Assembly (NCBI RefSeq): GCF_001592125.1
Contig: NZ_BCWI01000006.1
Location: 1 to 64,000, forward strand
Length of the DNA: 64,000 nt
DNA from: Microbacterium hominis NBRC 15708
Lineage (GTDB): Bacteria; Actinomycetota; Actinomycetes; Actinomycetales; Microbacteriaceae
Reading direction: 5' to 3'
Each line of letters begins with the position of its first letter. The first letter of the stretch is position 1. Below, piece after piece: positions 34,548-42,693 of the stretch. Both the position numbers and the translations under genes were made by a program. Below the pieces are notes generated by a model, which saw only the letters and a list, made by a program, of their open reading frames with translations, did no database searches and had not been told where the DNA came from.

Positions 34548-36440
34548 ATGGCCATCGCCGACCTGTTCACCCGCCCCACCGCCGTTCTTCCCGCGGGCGG
34601 GAGCGCACCCGCTGCGCCCGCCCGGTTCGGACGGCGCCCCACGGCCGCCGGCGCGGGTCTCGAGGAGCTCTTCGCCTGGGTCGACGAGATCGCCGCTCTC
34701 ACGCAACCGGCCCGCATCCACTGGGTCGACGGCTCGCGCGCCGAGAACGAGGCGCTGCTGCGCGAGCAGGTGGAGGAGGGCAAGCTCATCAAGCTCAACC
34801 CCGAGTGGCGCCCCGGCTCGTACCTCGCCCGCTCGCACCCGAGCGACGTCGCCCGCACCGAGGCGCGCACCTTCATCGCGTCGGCGCGGGAGGAGGATGC
34901 CGGCCCCACGAACAACTGGGTCGCCCCGGAGGAGATCCGCGCGACGATCACGCCGCTGTTCGAGGGATCGATGCGCGGGCGCACGATGTACGTCGTCCCC
35001 TTCTCGATGGGAGCCGTCGGCGGGCCGCTCTCGCACATCGGCGTCCAGATCACCGACAGCGCCTACGCGGTCACCTCGATCGGGATCATGACCCGCGTCG
35101 GCACCGCCGTGCTGGAGCAGATCGCCGACGGCAAGCCGTGGGTGAAGACGGTCCACTCGGTCGGAGCCCCGCTGGCCCCGGGCCAGCAGGACGTGCCGTG
35201 GCCGTGCAACGACGAGAAGTACATCGTGCACTTCCCCGACACGCTCGAGGTGTGGTCGTTCGGCTCCGGCTACGGCGGGAACGCGATCCTGGCCAAGAAG
35301 TGCTTCGCCCTGCGCATCGCCTCCGTCATCGGACGCGACGAGGGCTGGCTCGCCGAGCACATGCTCCTCATCCGCGTCATCAGCCCGGAGGGGCGCAGCT
35401 TCCACCTCGCGGCGGCCTTCCCCTCGGCGTGCGGCAAGACGAACCTCGCGATGCTGCGTCCGACCATCCCGGGCTGGCGCGTGGAGACCCTGGGCGACGA
35501 CATCGCGTGGCTGCGCCCCGGCGAGGACGGCCGGCTCTGGGCGATCAACCCCGAGGCGGGCTTCTTCGGGGTCGCGCCCGGCACGGGACAGTCGACGAAC
35601 GTCGCGGCCGTGGAGACGCTCTGGGGCAACACGATCTTCACGAACGTCGCGCTGCGCCCCGACGGCGACGTGTGGTGGGAGGGCCTCACCGACGAGGTGC
35701 CGGACGAGCTCACCGACTGGGAGGGCAACCCCTGGACGCCCGCATCCGGGCGGCCCGCGGCGCACCCGAACTCGCGCTTCACGGTGAGCGCGGGTCAGTG
35801 CCCGCAGATCGCTCCCGACTGGGAGGCCCCCGAGGGCGTGCCGCTGGACGGCATCCTCTTCGGCGGACGCCGGGCCACCAACGTGCCGCTGGTGGTCGAG
35901 GCCACCGACTGGACGCACGGCGTCTTCCTCGGCTCCAACATCTCCTCCGAGCGCACCGCCGCCGCCGAGGGGACCGTCGGCGAGCTGCGCCGCGATCCCT
36001 TCGCGATGCTGCCGTTCTGCGGCTACAACATGGCGGACTACTTCGGCCACTGGCTCGCGGTCGGCCAGCAGCTGCGGTTCGACCGCGCGCCGCGCATCTT
36101 CCAGGTGAACTGGTTCCGCAAGGGCGACGACGGCCGCTTCCTCTGGCCCGGCTTCGGCGACAACGCGCGCGTCATCGACTGGATCATCCGCCGCATCGAG
36201 GGCCGGGTGTCCGCCGTGGACAGCCCCATCGGGCGGCTGCCGCTCACGGACGACCTCAACCTCGCCGGCATCGAGGTGCCGCAGCGCGATCTGGACGCCC
36301 TCTTCGAGATCGACCGCGACCTGTGGCTGCAGGAGACCGACCTCACCGAGGAGTTCTACCGCACCTTCGAGGGCCGCGTCCCGGCCGCGCTCTACGCCGA
36401 GCTCGCGGCCCTGCGCTACCGCCTCCGGCGGGAGGCGTGA
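34548..36440 (+). CDS. pckG: Phosphoenolpyruvate carboxykinase (GTP)
   Basis: A 630-residue protein, close to the normal GTP-type length. [12 protein letters not shown] (291-302) combines the P-loop with the hyper-reactive Cys295 seen only in GTP-dependent enzymes. Also present are the R-loop region [32 protein letters not shown], and the omega-loop lid near [11 protein letters not shown]. It converts oxaloacetate and GTP to PEP, GDP and CO2, the first step of gluconeogenesis. The ATG at 34548 follows AAGGAG. It is divergent from a ScfR/RamB-like regulator and ends 6 bases from the convergent Asp23-like gene, with no separate terminator visible. Confidence 0.97.
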   Translation: MAIADLFTRPTAVLPAGGSAPAAPARFGRRPTAAGAGLEELFAWVDEIAALTQPARIHWVDGSRAENEALLREQVEEGKLIKLNPEWRPGSYLARSHPSDVARTEARTFIASAREEDAGPTNNWVAPEEIRATITPLFEGSMRGRTMYVVPFSMGAVGGPLSHIGVQITDSAYAVTSIGIMTRVGTAVLEQIADGKPWVKTVHSVGAPLAPGQQDVPWPCNDEKYIVHFPDTLEVWSFGSGYGGNAILAKKCFALRIASVIGRDEGWLAEHMLLIRVISPEGRSFHLAAAFPSACGKTNLAMLRPTIPGWRVETLGDDIAWLRPGEDGRLWAINPEAGFFGVAPGTGQSTNVAAVETLWGNTIFTNVALRPDGDVWWEGLTDEVPDELTDWEGNPWTPASGRPAAHPNSRFTVSAGQCPQIAPDWEAPEGVPLDGILFGGRRATNVPLVVEATDWTHGVFLGSNISSERTAAAEGTVGELRRDPFAMLPFCGYNMADYFGHWLAVGQQLRFDRAPRIFQVNWFRKGDDGRFLWPGFGDNARVIDWIIRRIEGRVSAVDSPIGRLPLTDDLNLAGIEVPQRDLDALFEIDRDLWLQETDLTEEFYRTFEGRVPAALYAELAALRYRLRREA

Positions 36441-36446
36441 GCGGGC

Positions 36447-36779
36447 TCAGCCGGGGGTGATCCGGCTGACGCGCACCGTGACCCGGGCATCGGGGTCGCC
36501 GATCGCGTCGCGAACGCGTGCGGCGACCTCGCGGGACACCTCGGCGACGCGCCCCCCGGTCACGCCGATGCTCACCGTCGCCTCGACGGCGTCGGCACGA
36601 CGCACGACGACGCTGTAGGCGCCGTCCGGCGCGACGGTCGCCCGCCACAGGCGTGCGGGCAGGGGCGCGGCGTAGTACAGCTCCGCGACGCCGGCGACGG
36701 CGCGCGCGGCGGCATCCACGGTCGCCGCCAGGTCGGAAGGGCGCAGGCCGTCCGCCGCGGGGATCGACAGGTCGCTCAT
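36447..36779 (-). CDS. Small Asp23-like protein of the sigma-factor operon
   Basis: A 110-residue soluble protein. I do not recognise a named family, but the pattern follows the Asp23/Gls24 fold: a helix (DLAATVDAAARAVAGVAELY), then strands (YSVVVRRA, VEATVSIGV), a helix (REVAARVRDAI) and a final strand (ARVTVRVSRI). It is the third gene of an operon with an ECF sigma factor and another Asp23-like protein, overlapping the latter by four bases (ATGA). Its job is probably in the same envelope-stress assembly or in controlling the sigma factor. Confidence 0.65.
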   Translation of the reverse strand: MSDLSIPAADGLRPSDLAATVDAAARAVAGVAELYYAAPLPARLWRATVAPDGAYSVVVRRADAVEATVSIGVTGGRVAEVSREVAARVRDAIGDPDARVTVRVSRITPG

Positions 36780-37348
36780 CGCTCGTCCTCCCGCACCCGC
36801 AGCGAGTCGACGACCACGTCGATCTCGCCCACCGTCCACTCGGCGTACTCCTCCAGCGCGTGCCGCACGCGCGTGCGCACCCGGTCGGCGACGCCCGGCA
36901 GCCCGTCGCCGCGCAGGACGACGGCGTGCAGCACGCTGATCGTCATCCTCACGTCGACCCGCGCGGCGGTGTCGACGTCCACGTCGACGCGCTCCACGAG
37001 CACGCCCTCCACGTCGTCTCCCGCGTCGCGGACGAGTCCGCGCACCGCGCCCTCGGTGACGACGATGCGAACGGGCTCGTCGTCGATCAGCGGCAGGTCG
37101 CGTCCGGCCCGCGACTCGCGAGCCACCTCGCCGAGGATCTGCTGGAACCATGACTCCGACACGTCGGTGCGGGCGTCGTGCTCGACCAGCTCGCGCGACA
37201 GCGCCCCGAGCCGATCCATCGAGTCGAGGACGGCGCGGCACTGCGGATCGCCCTCGATGGCGGCGATCGCCGGGGTGCGCCCACGGTCGTGGTACGCGGC
37301 GAGCTCCTCGAGGGTGTGGCCCGACTCTCCGATCTCCTCGCGTGTCAT
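36776..37348 (-). CDS. Asp23-like protein with an N-terminal helical, anti-sigma-like segment
   Basis: A 190-residue soluble protein. Residues ~10-65 are helical (HTLEELAAYHDRGRTP, CRAVLDSMDRLGALSRELVEHDA) and are placed like an anti-sigma domain, but have no HxxxCxxC zinc motif. Residues ~85-185 fit an Asp23-like fold (VRIVVTEGAVRGLVRDAGDDVEG, VDVRMTISVLHAVVLRGDG, ADRVRTRVRHAL, VGEIDVVVDSLRV). No membrane segment is seen. It directly follows the ECF sigma gene. The ATG at 37348 was chosen because GGAGGTGA, which contains the sigma gene's stop, lies five bases upstream. Anti-sigma function is inference from position. Confidence 0.65.
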   Translation of the reverse strand: MTREEIGESGHTLEELAAYHDRGRTPAIAAIEGDPQCRAVLDSMDRLGALSRELVEHDARTDVSESWFQQILGEVARESRAGRDLPLIDDEPVRIVVTEGAVRGLVRDAGDDVEGVLVERVDVDVDTAARVDVRMTISVLHAVVLRGDGLPGVADRVRTRVRHALEEYAEWTVGEIDVVVDSLRVREDER

Positions 37349-37353
37349 CTCGT

Positions 37354-37899
37354 TCACCTCCAGTCCTGCATGCGGTCGTAGATGGTCGCGCGTGCGCGCG
37401 CCAGGCGGCCGCGGACGGCCGTGGCCGAGACGCCGAGCTCGCGGGCGATCTCGTCGTAGCCGTACCCGCTGACCTCGCGCAACAGCCACACGGTGCGCTG
37501 CTCGACCGGCAGGTCGTCCAGCACGCGCCGCAGCGTGTCCAATTGAGAGGATGCCACGGCGGACTCGTCGGGCGTCGGCTGCAGCGCTTCGGGCTCGGCA
37601 TCCTCGATGGGCGTCGAGGGGCGCGCCGAGCGCAGCCGGTCGGTGGCCTTGCGGGCCACGATCGTCGACAGCCAGGAGCGCACGCGTGCGGGCTCGCGCA
37701 GTTCGGGCAGTCGCCGCCAGGCGACGATGAGCGCCTCCTGCACGCAGTCGTCGGCGTCGGCGCGCGAGCCGAGCAGGCGCGTCGCGAAGCCGATCAGGTA
37801 CCCGCTGTGGCGACGCACGAGCACGGCGAAGGCGCGCTCGTCCCCGTCGGCGGCGCGCGCCGCGAGCACGCCGTCCTCGACGAGCGTCAGCGTCTCCAC
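37354..37899 (-). CDS. ECF-type RNA polymerase sigma factor
   Basis: A 181-residue sigma-70 family protein with only regions 2 and 4. Region 2 includes LGSRADADDCVQEALIVAWRRL and RSWLSTIVARKATDRLRS. Region 4 includes LPVEQRTVWLLREVSGYGYDEIARELGVSATAVRGRLARAR. It directs polymerase to a stress regulon, probably including the divergent Asp23 operon 260 bases away and its own operon. The GTG at 37899 follows AAGGAG. Upstream in-frame codons lie in the promoter region. Confidence 0.92.
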   Translation of the reverse strand: METLTLVEDGVLAARAADGDERAFAVLVRRHSGYLIGFATRLLGSRADADDCVQEALIVAWRRLPELREPARVRSWLSTIVARKATDRLRSARPSTPIEDAEPEALQPTPDESAVASSQLDTLRRVLDDLPVEQRTVWLLREVSGYGYDEIARELGVSATAVRGRLARARATIYDRMQDWR

Positions 37900-37990
37900 A
37901 CGCGCTCCTTCCCCTGTGCTCCCTCGTGCCGCAGCGGCACGGTCCCCCCGGTCTACGACGACCGTGCCACGAACGCGGCGGCGCGCCAAG

Positions 37991-38020
37991 GGGTTGCGCG
38001 CGGCCTCCCGCAGCGTCTAT
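37991..38020 (+). promoter_or_regulatory. Candidate ECF-type promoter for the Asp23 operon
   Basis: GGGTTG (37991-37996) and CGTCTAT (38014-38020) are 17 bases apart and resemble the -35 / CGTC -10 layout used by ECF sigma factors. They point at the Asp23 gene with a ~135-base leader. The -35 is not a classical GGAAC, so this is only a candidate. Confidence 0.3.
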
Positions 38021-38160
38021 GCGGACGGTGTCGGGGTCACGTCCGGCACCGGCGTCACCGCACTCAGCGAACTGCCAGGGAATCGACCGTGACGATCGGG
38101 CCGCGGCGCCCGTCACACTCGTGAACGCCCTCACCCGAGGGTGCGGAAAGGACACAGATC

Positions 38161-38580
38161 ATGGCCACCACGACCACCCCCACCCCGAACGCCGCTCCCG
38201 TCGCCGGCGGCGGCAAGACCGTCATCGTCGACCCCGTGATCGCGAAGATCGCCGGCATCGCGGCATCCTCCGTCCCCGGCGTGCACGCCCTCGGCGGCGG
38301 CGCCGCCCGCGTGATCGGCAGCATCCGCGAGGCCGTCGGCGCGAAGGACCTCGGCCAGGGCGTGAACGTCGAGGTCGGCGAGAAGCAGGTCGCCGCCGAC
38401 ATCACGATCGTCGCCGAGTACCCCGAGCAGCTGCAGCGCGTGGCCTCCGACGTCCGCGCGGCCGTCGCCGACGCCATCACGGAGCTGGCCGGCATGGAGG
38501 TCACCGAGGTCAACGTGACCGTCGTGGACGTCCACATCCCGGGTGACGACGACGCGCCCGCCCCGGAGCGCGTCCAGTGA
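38161..38580 (+). CDS. Asp23/Gls24 family envelope stress protein
   Basis: A 139-residue canonical Asp23 protein. TVIVDPVIAKIAGIAASSVPGVHAL is the family's opening, followed by VNVEVGEKQVAADITIVAEYPEQLQRVASDVRAAVADAITELAGMEVTEVNVTVVDV. In Firmicutes this protein forms a membrane-proximal layer held by AmaP. The first ~18 residues are a flexible Thr/Pro/Ala stretch. It is the first gene of a tightly packed operon; GGAAAGGA precedes the ATG at 38161, and the stop overlaps the next start (GTGA). Confidence 0.92.
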   Translation: MATTTTPTPNAAPVAGGGKTVIVDPVIAKIAGIAASSVPGVHALGGGAARVIGSIREAVGAKDLGQGVNVEVGEKQVAADITIVAEYPEQLQRVASDVRAAVADAITELAGMEVTEVNVTVVDVHIPGDDDAPAPERVQ

Positions 38581-38774
38581 CCGGCGCGAGCCCCACGGTG
38601 TGGGGCGCCGTCGCGGGCGCCGTCCTGGCCTTCGCCGTCCTGGCGTTCGGGTTCTGGGGCATGGTGCTCGTGGCGGTGCTCGCCGCCCTCGGCGGTCTCA
38701 TCGGCGCCGCGGTGTCGGGTCGCATCGACCTGCGCGCGGCGATCGACGCGGCCCGCGGACGGCGGGTGGGCTGA
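38577..38774 (+). CDS. Small DUF2273-like membrane protein
   Basis: A 65-residue protein that is essentially one hydrophobic hairpin (VWGAVAGAVLAFAVLAFGFWGMVLVAVLAALGGLIGAAVSG) with a short basic tail, RIDLRAAIDAARGRR. This is the look of DUF2273 proteins that accompany Asp23 genes and may help anchor the layer to the membrane. It starts with a GTG that overlaps the Asp23 stop as GTGA. Confidence 0.8.
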   Translation: MTGASPTVWGAVAGAVLAFAVLAFGFWGMVLVAVLAALGGLIGAAVSGRIDLRAAIDAARGRRVG

Positions 38775-38776
38775 TC

Positions 38777-39088
38777 ATGGATGCCGCACGGATCCCCGGT
38801 CGGGTCACCATCGCCACACGGGCCTACGAGCGCGTCGCGGCGGCGGTGCTCGCCGATGAGCTGGGGGTCCCCGCCCGCGCGGCCCGCGCGAGCGTGCGCG
38901 ACGCGGGCGGGGCGCTCGCCCTGGATCTCACCAGCGGCATCCGCGGCGACGCCGAGCCCATCGCCACCGGCGCCGCATCGGCGCGCACCCGCACCGGCGA
39001 GCGCGTGACCGAGCTCACCGGTGCCCGCGTCGGCGAGATCCGACTGCGCATCACACATCTCGTGACCGAAGAAAGGAGCGGCTCGTGA
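38777..39088 (+). CDS. Small Asp23-like protein
   Basis: A 103-residue soluble protein. I do not know a named family, but GRVTIATRAYERVAAAVLADELGVPARAARASVRDAGGALALDLTSGI, followed by RVGEIRLRITHLV, follows the helix-strand-strand plan of Asp23 domains. The ATG at 38777 lies two bases after the DUF2273-like stop. The gene overlaps its downstream neighbour by four bases. It probably co-assembles with the Asp23 protein. Confidence 0.65.
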   Translation: MDAARIPGRVTIATRAYERVAAAVLADELGVPARAARASVRDAGGALALDLTSGIRGDAEPIATGAASARTRTGERVTELTGARVGEIRLRITHLVTEERSGS

Positions 39089-39687
39089 ACACGACACCGA
39101 CGACGGCGGACGCCGTCCCGGCGGAACGTCCCGACCGCGTCGAGCGGGCCGCTGCGAAGCGTCTGCAGGGGCGCTCGCGCGCCGTCTGGGTGGCCGTCGC
39201 GCTGCTGGTCGCCGCCGCGGTCGCGGTCCTGCTCGCCGTGGAGGCGGTGCTCGCCGCGCTCGGGCAGCCGCCCGCGCTCGTCGCCCCGGACGCCATCGGC
39301 GCCGCGCTGACCGGCGGCGGGACGACGGGGACGATCGTCGCCGCGACCGCCGCGGTGTTCGGCCTCCTGTGCCTCTGGGGCGCACTCGCCCCCGGGCGCA
39401 CGCACCGCCGGGCCCTCGCCGCCGGGCGGGTGCCCCTGGTCGTCGACGACGCCGTCATGGCGGGCGCCCTGTCCCGCACGGCCGGCAGCGCCGCGGCGGT
39501 GGCCGCCTCCCACGTGACCACCCGGCTCGGCGGTCGCCGCGCCCGGGTCTCGCTCACCCCGTCCACCGGCTTCCCGGTCGACCGTGAGCGGGTGTCGCGC
39601 GCGGCCGACGACCTGCTCACCGAACTCGGCGCCGCGCCGCGTCTGACGGCGCGGATCGACGTCGCCGCGGAAGGACGACTCTCATGA
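39085..39687 (+). CDS. DUF6286-like membrane protein with Asp23-like tail
   Basis: A 200-residue protein. The cytoplasmic N-terminus is basic (RVERAAAKRLQGRSR), with two membrane helices at ~34-60 and ~78-102. The ~90-residue soluble domain (VPLVVDDAVMAGALSRTAGSAAAV, ARVSLTPSTGFPVDRERVSRAADDLLTEL, LTARIDVAAEG) resembles an Asp23 module. It is probably a second membrane anchor of the system. The GTG start overlaps the previous stop as GTGA, and AAAGGAGC provides the ribosome site. Confidence 0.7.
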   Translation: MNTTPTTADAVPAERPDRVERAAAKRLQGRSRAVWVAVALLVAAAVAVLLAVEAVLAALGQPPALVAPDAIGAALTGGGTTGTIVAATAAVFGLLCLWGALAPGRTHRRALAAGRVPLVVDDAVMAGALSRTAGSAAAVAASHVTTRLGGRRARVSLTPSTGFPVDRERVSRAADDLLTELGAAPRLTARIDVAAEGRLS

Positions 39688-40244
39688 CTCTCGGGGCCCG
39701 CGTCCTCAATCGCGCGATCCTGCTCCTGCTCGCACTCGTCGCCGGCGCGGTCGCCGTCACCGCCGCCTGGCCCGTCCTGGCGGGCGGGCAGCCGATGCCG
39801 CTGCTGGCACCGATCGCCGACGCCGTCCGCAGCACGGGGCTCGCTCCCCGGGCACAGGCCGGGATCGCCGCCGGCATCCTGGCCCTGGGCGTCGTGATCG
39901 CTCTCGCGATCGTCCTCACCCGTGGCGAGCGCCACGTGCGTGCGGCCGTCGACGACGGGAAGATCGCCATCGACGACGGCGTCGTCGCCGACCTGCTGCG
40001 GCGCTCGCTGGCCGACGTGCCCGATGTGCTGACGGTGTCGGCGGTCACCCTCCGTCGTCGTCGCGGCCGTCTCGTGCGCGTCCGCGTGCAGGTGCGCCCC
40101 CGCGCCGACCTGCCACTCGTCCAGCGTCGCGTGTCCGCCGCCGTGGCCGACACCGATCGGCGCCTGGGGCTCGCCCTCCCGCTGGTCGTCCAGCTCACGG
40201 GCGGGCTGCGGTCCGCCTTCGCCCACGAGCGCCGCGTCGCCTGA
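39684..40244 (+). CDS. AmaP-like membrane anchor protein
   Basis: A 186-residue protein with membrane helices at ~9-29 and ~58-80. A soluble part follows: GKIAIDDGVVADLLRRSLADVPDVL, RLVRVRVQVRPRADLPLVQRRVSAAVADTDRRLGLALPLVVQL. Two helices followed by an Asp23-like module is the AmaP layout. In Staphylococcus AmaP tethers Asp23 to the membrane, so the same role is inferred. The ATG overlaps the previous stop (ATGA). Confidence 0.7.
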   Translation: MTLGARVLNRAILLLLALVAGAVAVTAAWPVLAGGQPMPLLAPIADAVRSTGLAPRAQAGIAAGILALGVVIALAIVLTRGERHVRAAVDDGKIAIDDGVVADLLRRSLADVPDVLTVSAVTLRRRRGRLVRVRVQVRPRADLPLVQRRVSAAVADTDRRLGLALPLVVQLTGGLRSAFAHERRVA

Positions 40245-40319
40245 CGCCGTCGAACGTCCCCGCCTGCCGGGGATCCCTGAGAAGAACACCCAGAACCACC
40301 ACAGAGAAAGGAGACCCCC

Positions 40320-40517
40320 ATGGGCCTCGCAGACGACATCAAGAACACCGCCGAGAACCTGACCGGCAAGGCCAAGGAGGCCATCGGCAACCTCACCGAC
40401 AACGACAAGCTCGTCGCCGAGGGCAAGGCCGACCAGGTCAAGGCCCACGCGAAGGACGCGGCCGCCGACGTCAAGGACGCGGCGAAGGACGCGAAGGACG
40501 CGCTCGGCGGCAAGTGA
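40320..40517 (+). CDS. CsbD-family stress protein
   Basis: A 65-residue, highly charged helical protein. GLADDIKNTAENLTGKAKEAIGNLTDNDKLVAEGKADQ is the CsbD signature, followed by Lys/Asp/Ala repeats. CsbD is a general-stress (SigB-dependent) protein in Bacillus of unknown function. It has its own AAAGGAG site and lies 75 bases after the AmaP-like gene, so it is probably the last gene of the stress operon. A strong hairpin follows. Confidence 0.92.
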   Translation: MGLADDIKNTAENLTGKAKEAIGNLTDNDKLVAEGKADQVKAHAKDAAADVKDAAKDAKDALGGK

Positions 40518-40532
40518 GCCGACCGTGACACG

Positions 40533-40564
40533 CGAAGGGCCCGCCGGCGTCGGCGGGCCCTTCG
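40533..40564. terminator. Terminator after csbD, convergent with ABC exporter
   Basis: CGAAGGGCCCGCCG (40533-40546) and CGGCGGGCCCTTCG (40551-40564) form a perfect 14-bp stem around GCGT. It sits between convergent genes and can serve both. The run of T is short, as usual in GC-rich actinobacteria. Confidence 0.8.
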
Positions 40565-40577
40565 TCGTGTCGGCGGA

Positions 40578-42494
40578 TCAGACCAGCAGCTGGTGCTTCG
40601 CCAGGTCGCGATACAGCGGCACGGTCTCCACGAGCTCGGAGTGCGTGCCCTGGCCCACGACGCGGCCGTGGTCCATCACCACGATCAGGTCGCTGTCGAC
40701 GACGGTCGACAGACGGTGGGCGATGACCACGAGCGTGCGGCCGGTCGCGACGGCGTCGATCGCCTCGCGCATGCGCTGCTCGTTCAGCCCGTCCAGCGAC
40801 GAGGTCGACTCGTCCAGCAGCAGCACCGGGGGAGCGGCCAGCAGCGCCCGCGCGATCGCGAGGCGCTGGCGCTCGCCGCCGGAGAGCATGACGCCCGCCT
40901 CGCCGACGGGGGCCTCGAGTCCGAGGGGGGAGCGCTCCAGCACGTCGCCGAGGTTGACGGCGCGCAGCACCCGCTCGCAGTCCTCGTCGGAGGCCGTCGG
41001 CGACGCCAGCCGGAGGTTGTCGGCGATGGTGCCGGCGAGGGTCGGCGCATCCTGCTCGACGTAGCCGAGCTGGGCGCGCAGTCGCGTGCGGTCGATGCCG
41101 CGGAGGTCGACGCCGTCGAGCAGGATCGCCCCGCCGGTGGGGTCGTAGAAGCGTTCGATGAGGGCCAGGGTGGTCGACTTGCCGGCTCCGGACGGCCCGA
41201 CGAGGGCGACGCGGGCGCCGCGCGGGACGCGGAAGGACACGCCCCGCAGCACTTCGCCCGGGGTGTCCGACACCTCGACGGTGGCGTCGGCGTGCGCCTC
41301 GGCGAGCAGGGCCGCGGCTTCCGCCTCCGAGCGGCGGCGCGCGCTGACCACGGCATCCGGGTAGGAGAACCGGACGTCGCGGAACTCGATCGTCGCCGGC
41401 GGCGTCTGGTCCTCGTGCGCGGCGGCGGTCGAGATCGGCGAGGTGCCGACGGCGACGGATGCTGCGACCTCCGCGTCGCACGCGGTCTCGGTGCGCAGAT
41501 CCAGCACCTCCTGGATGCGCCCCAGCGCGCCGAGGGCCTGTCCGACGGAGGTGATCGCCCCGAAGAACGAGCCCAGGGGCTGGACGAGGAAGAAGAGGAA
41601 CATCACGAACGTGACCAGCCCGGCGATCGTGATGGCGCCCGAGGCGACGCGGAACCCGCCGACGCCCAGGACCACCAGCAGCGACAGCTGCAGCGCGACA
41701 CCGGCGACCGGCACGACGAACGCCGACGCCTTCGCGACCTGCACGCCGGCCTCGTACGCGCCCCGCGCGGTGTGCTCGATGCTCTCGCGCTCGCGCTCCG
41801 AGGCCCCCGAAGCACGGATCGTGCGAATCGATCCGACCGCGCGCTCGACGCCCGAGGCCAGCTCGCCGACCTTCTCCTGCTGCACGGCTGTCGCGCGACG
41901 GATGCGCCCGCTGAGGGCCACCACGACCGCGACCGACGCCCCCACGACGACGAGGATTAGCGCCAGCAGCACCGGATCGATGATGAGCATCGCGACGATC
42001 GCGCCGACGAAGATGAGCGCATTGCCGATCGAGTCGGCGAGGCCCTGGGTGAGCACGGCGTACAGCAGCGTCGTGTCGGTGCCGACGCGCGAGACGAGGT
42101 CTCCCGTGCGACGCGCGTCGTACTCCTGCACCGGCAGGTGCAGCAGCTGGGCGATGAGGCGGCGGCGGCTCGAGTAGACGACCGCGGTGCCCGTGCGCTG
42201 CAGCAGGAAGTGCTGGATGCCGCTGATCACCGACGACGCGACGACGAGGCCCACCAGCACCCAGACGAGCACCCCGAGCGGATCCTCCTTCTGCACCCGG
42301 TCGATGACCTGGCCGACGACGAGCGGCTGGGCGAGCGTCGCGACCGCGGCGAGCACGCTGAGCACGGCCACGACGACGAGCACACCCTTCTGCTCGAAGA
42401 CGAAGGGGAGGAGCTGTCGCAGGCTCGCGCGGGGCCCATCGTCGGCGGGACGGCGGCGGCTGCGGGACGGGCGGGTGGTGCTGGCAGAAGACAT
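40578..42494 (-). CDS. ABC exporter half-transporter (fused membrane and ATPase domains)
   Basis: A 638-residue type IV ABC exporter subunit with six membrane helices (~35-310) and one NBD. FSYPD (376-380) holds the A-loop Tyr; Walker A is GPSGAGKST (433-441), signature LSGGERQRLAIARALL, Walker B VLLLDESTSSLD, H-loop VIAHRLSTV. About 31 residues (382-412, Ala/Glu-rich helix) are inserted between the A-loop and Walker A, which is unusual. It probably works as a homodimer exporting a lipid, drug or peptide. The Ser/Arg-rich N-terminus is cytoplasmic. Confidence 0.9.
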   Translation of the reverse strand: MSSASTTRPSRSRRRPADDGPRASLRQLLPFVFEQKGVLVVVAVLSVLAAVATLAQPLVVGQVIDRVQKEDPLGVLVWVLVGLVVASSVISGIQHFLLQRTGTAVVYSSRRRLIAQLLHLPVQEYDARRTGDLVSRVGTDTTLLYAVLTQGLADSIGNALIFVGAIVAMLIIDPVLLALILVVVGASVAVVVALSGRIRRATAVQQEKVGELASGVERAVGSIRTIRASGASERERESIEHTARGAYEAGVQVAKASAFVVPVAGVALQLSLLVVLGVGGFRVASGAITIAGLVTFVMFLFFLVQPLGSFFGAITSVGQALGALGRIQEVLDLRTETACDAEVAASVAVGTSPISTAAAHEDQTPPATIEFRDVRFSYPDAVVSARRRSEAEAAALLAEAHADATVEVSDTPGEVLRGVSFRVPRGARVALVGPSGAGKSTTLALIERFYDPTGGAILLDGVDLRGIDRTRLRAQLGYVEQDAPTLAGTIADNLRLASPTASDEDCERVLRAVNLGDVLERSPLGLEAPVGEAGVMLSGGERQRLAIARALLAAPPVLLLDESTSSLDGLNEQRMREAIDAVATGRTLVVIAHRLSTVVDSDLIVVMDHGRVVGQGTHSELVETVPLYRDLAKHQLLV

Positions 42495-42693
42495 GGGAGC
42501 TTTCGGGCGGTGTTCGGGTGCCTCTATCTTCTCTCTCGGCGGCGCCGCGCGGGGTCACCCTCCCGCTTCCCGCACATCCGGATGCCGAGTGACGCCCATC
42601 CGTCCCCCGGTGTCGCCACCCGCCGCCGCTCGCGACATCGCGGGACGGATGAACGGTGCGTGCCCTGTCGGAGGCCGCGGATAGGGTGGACCG

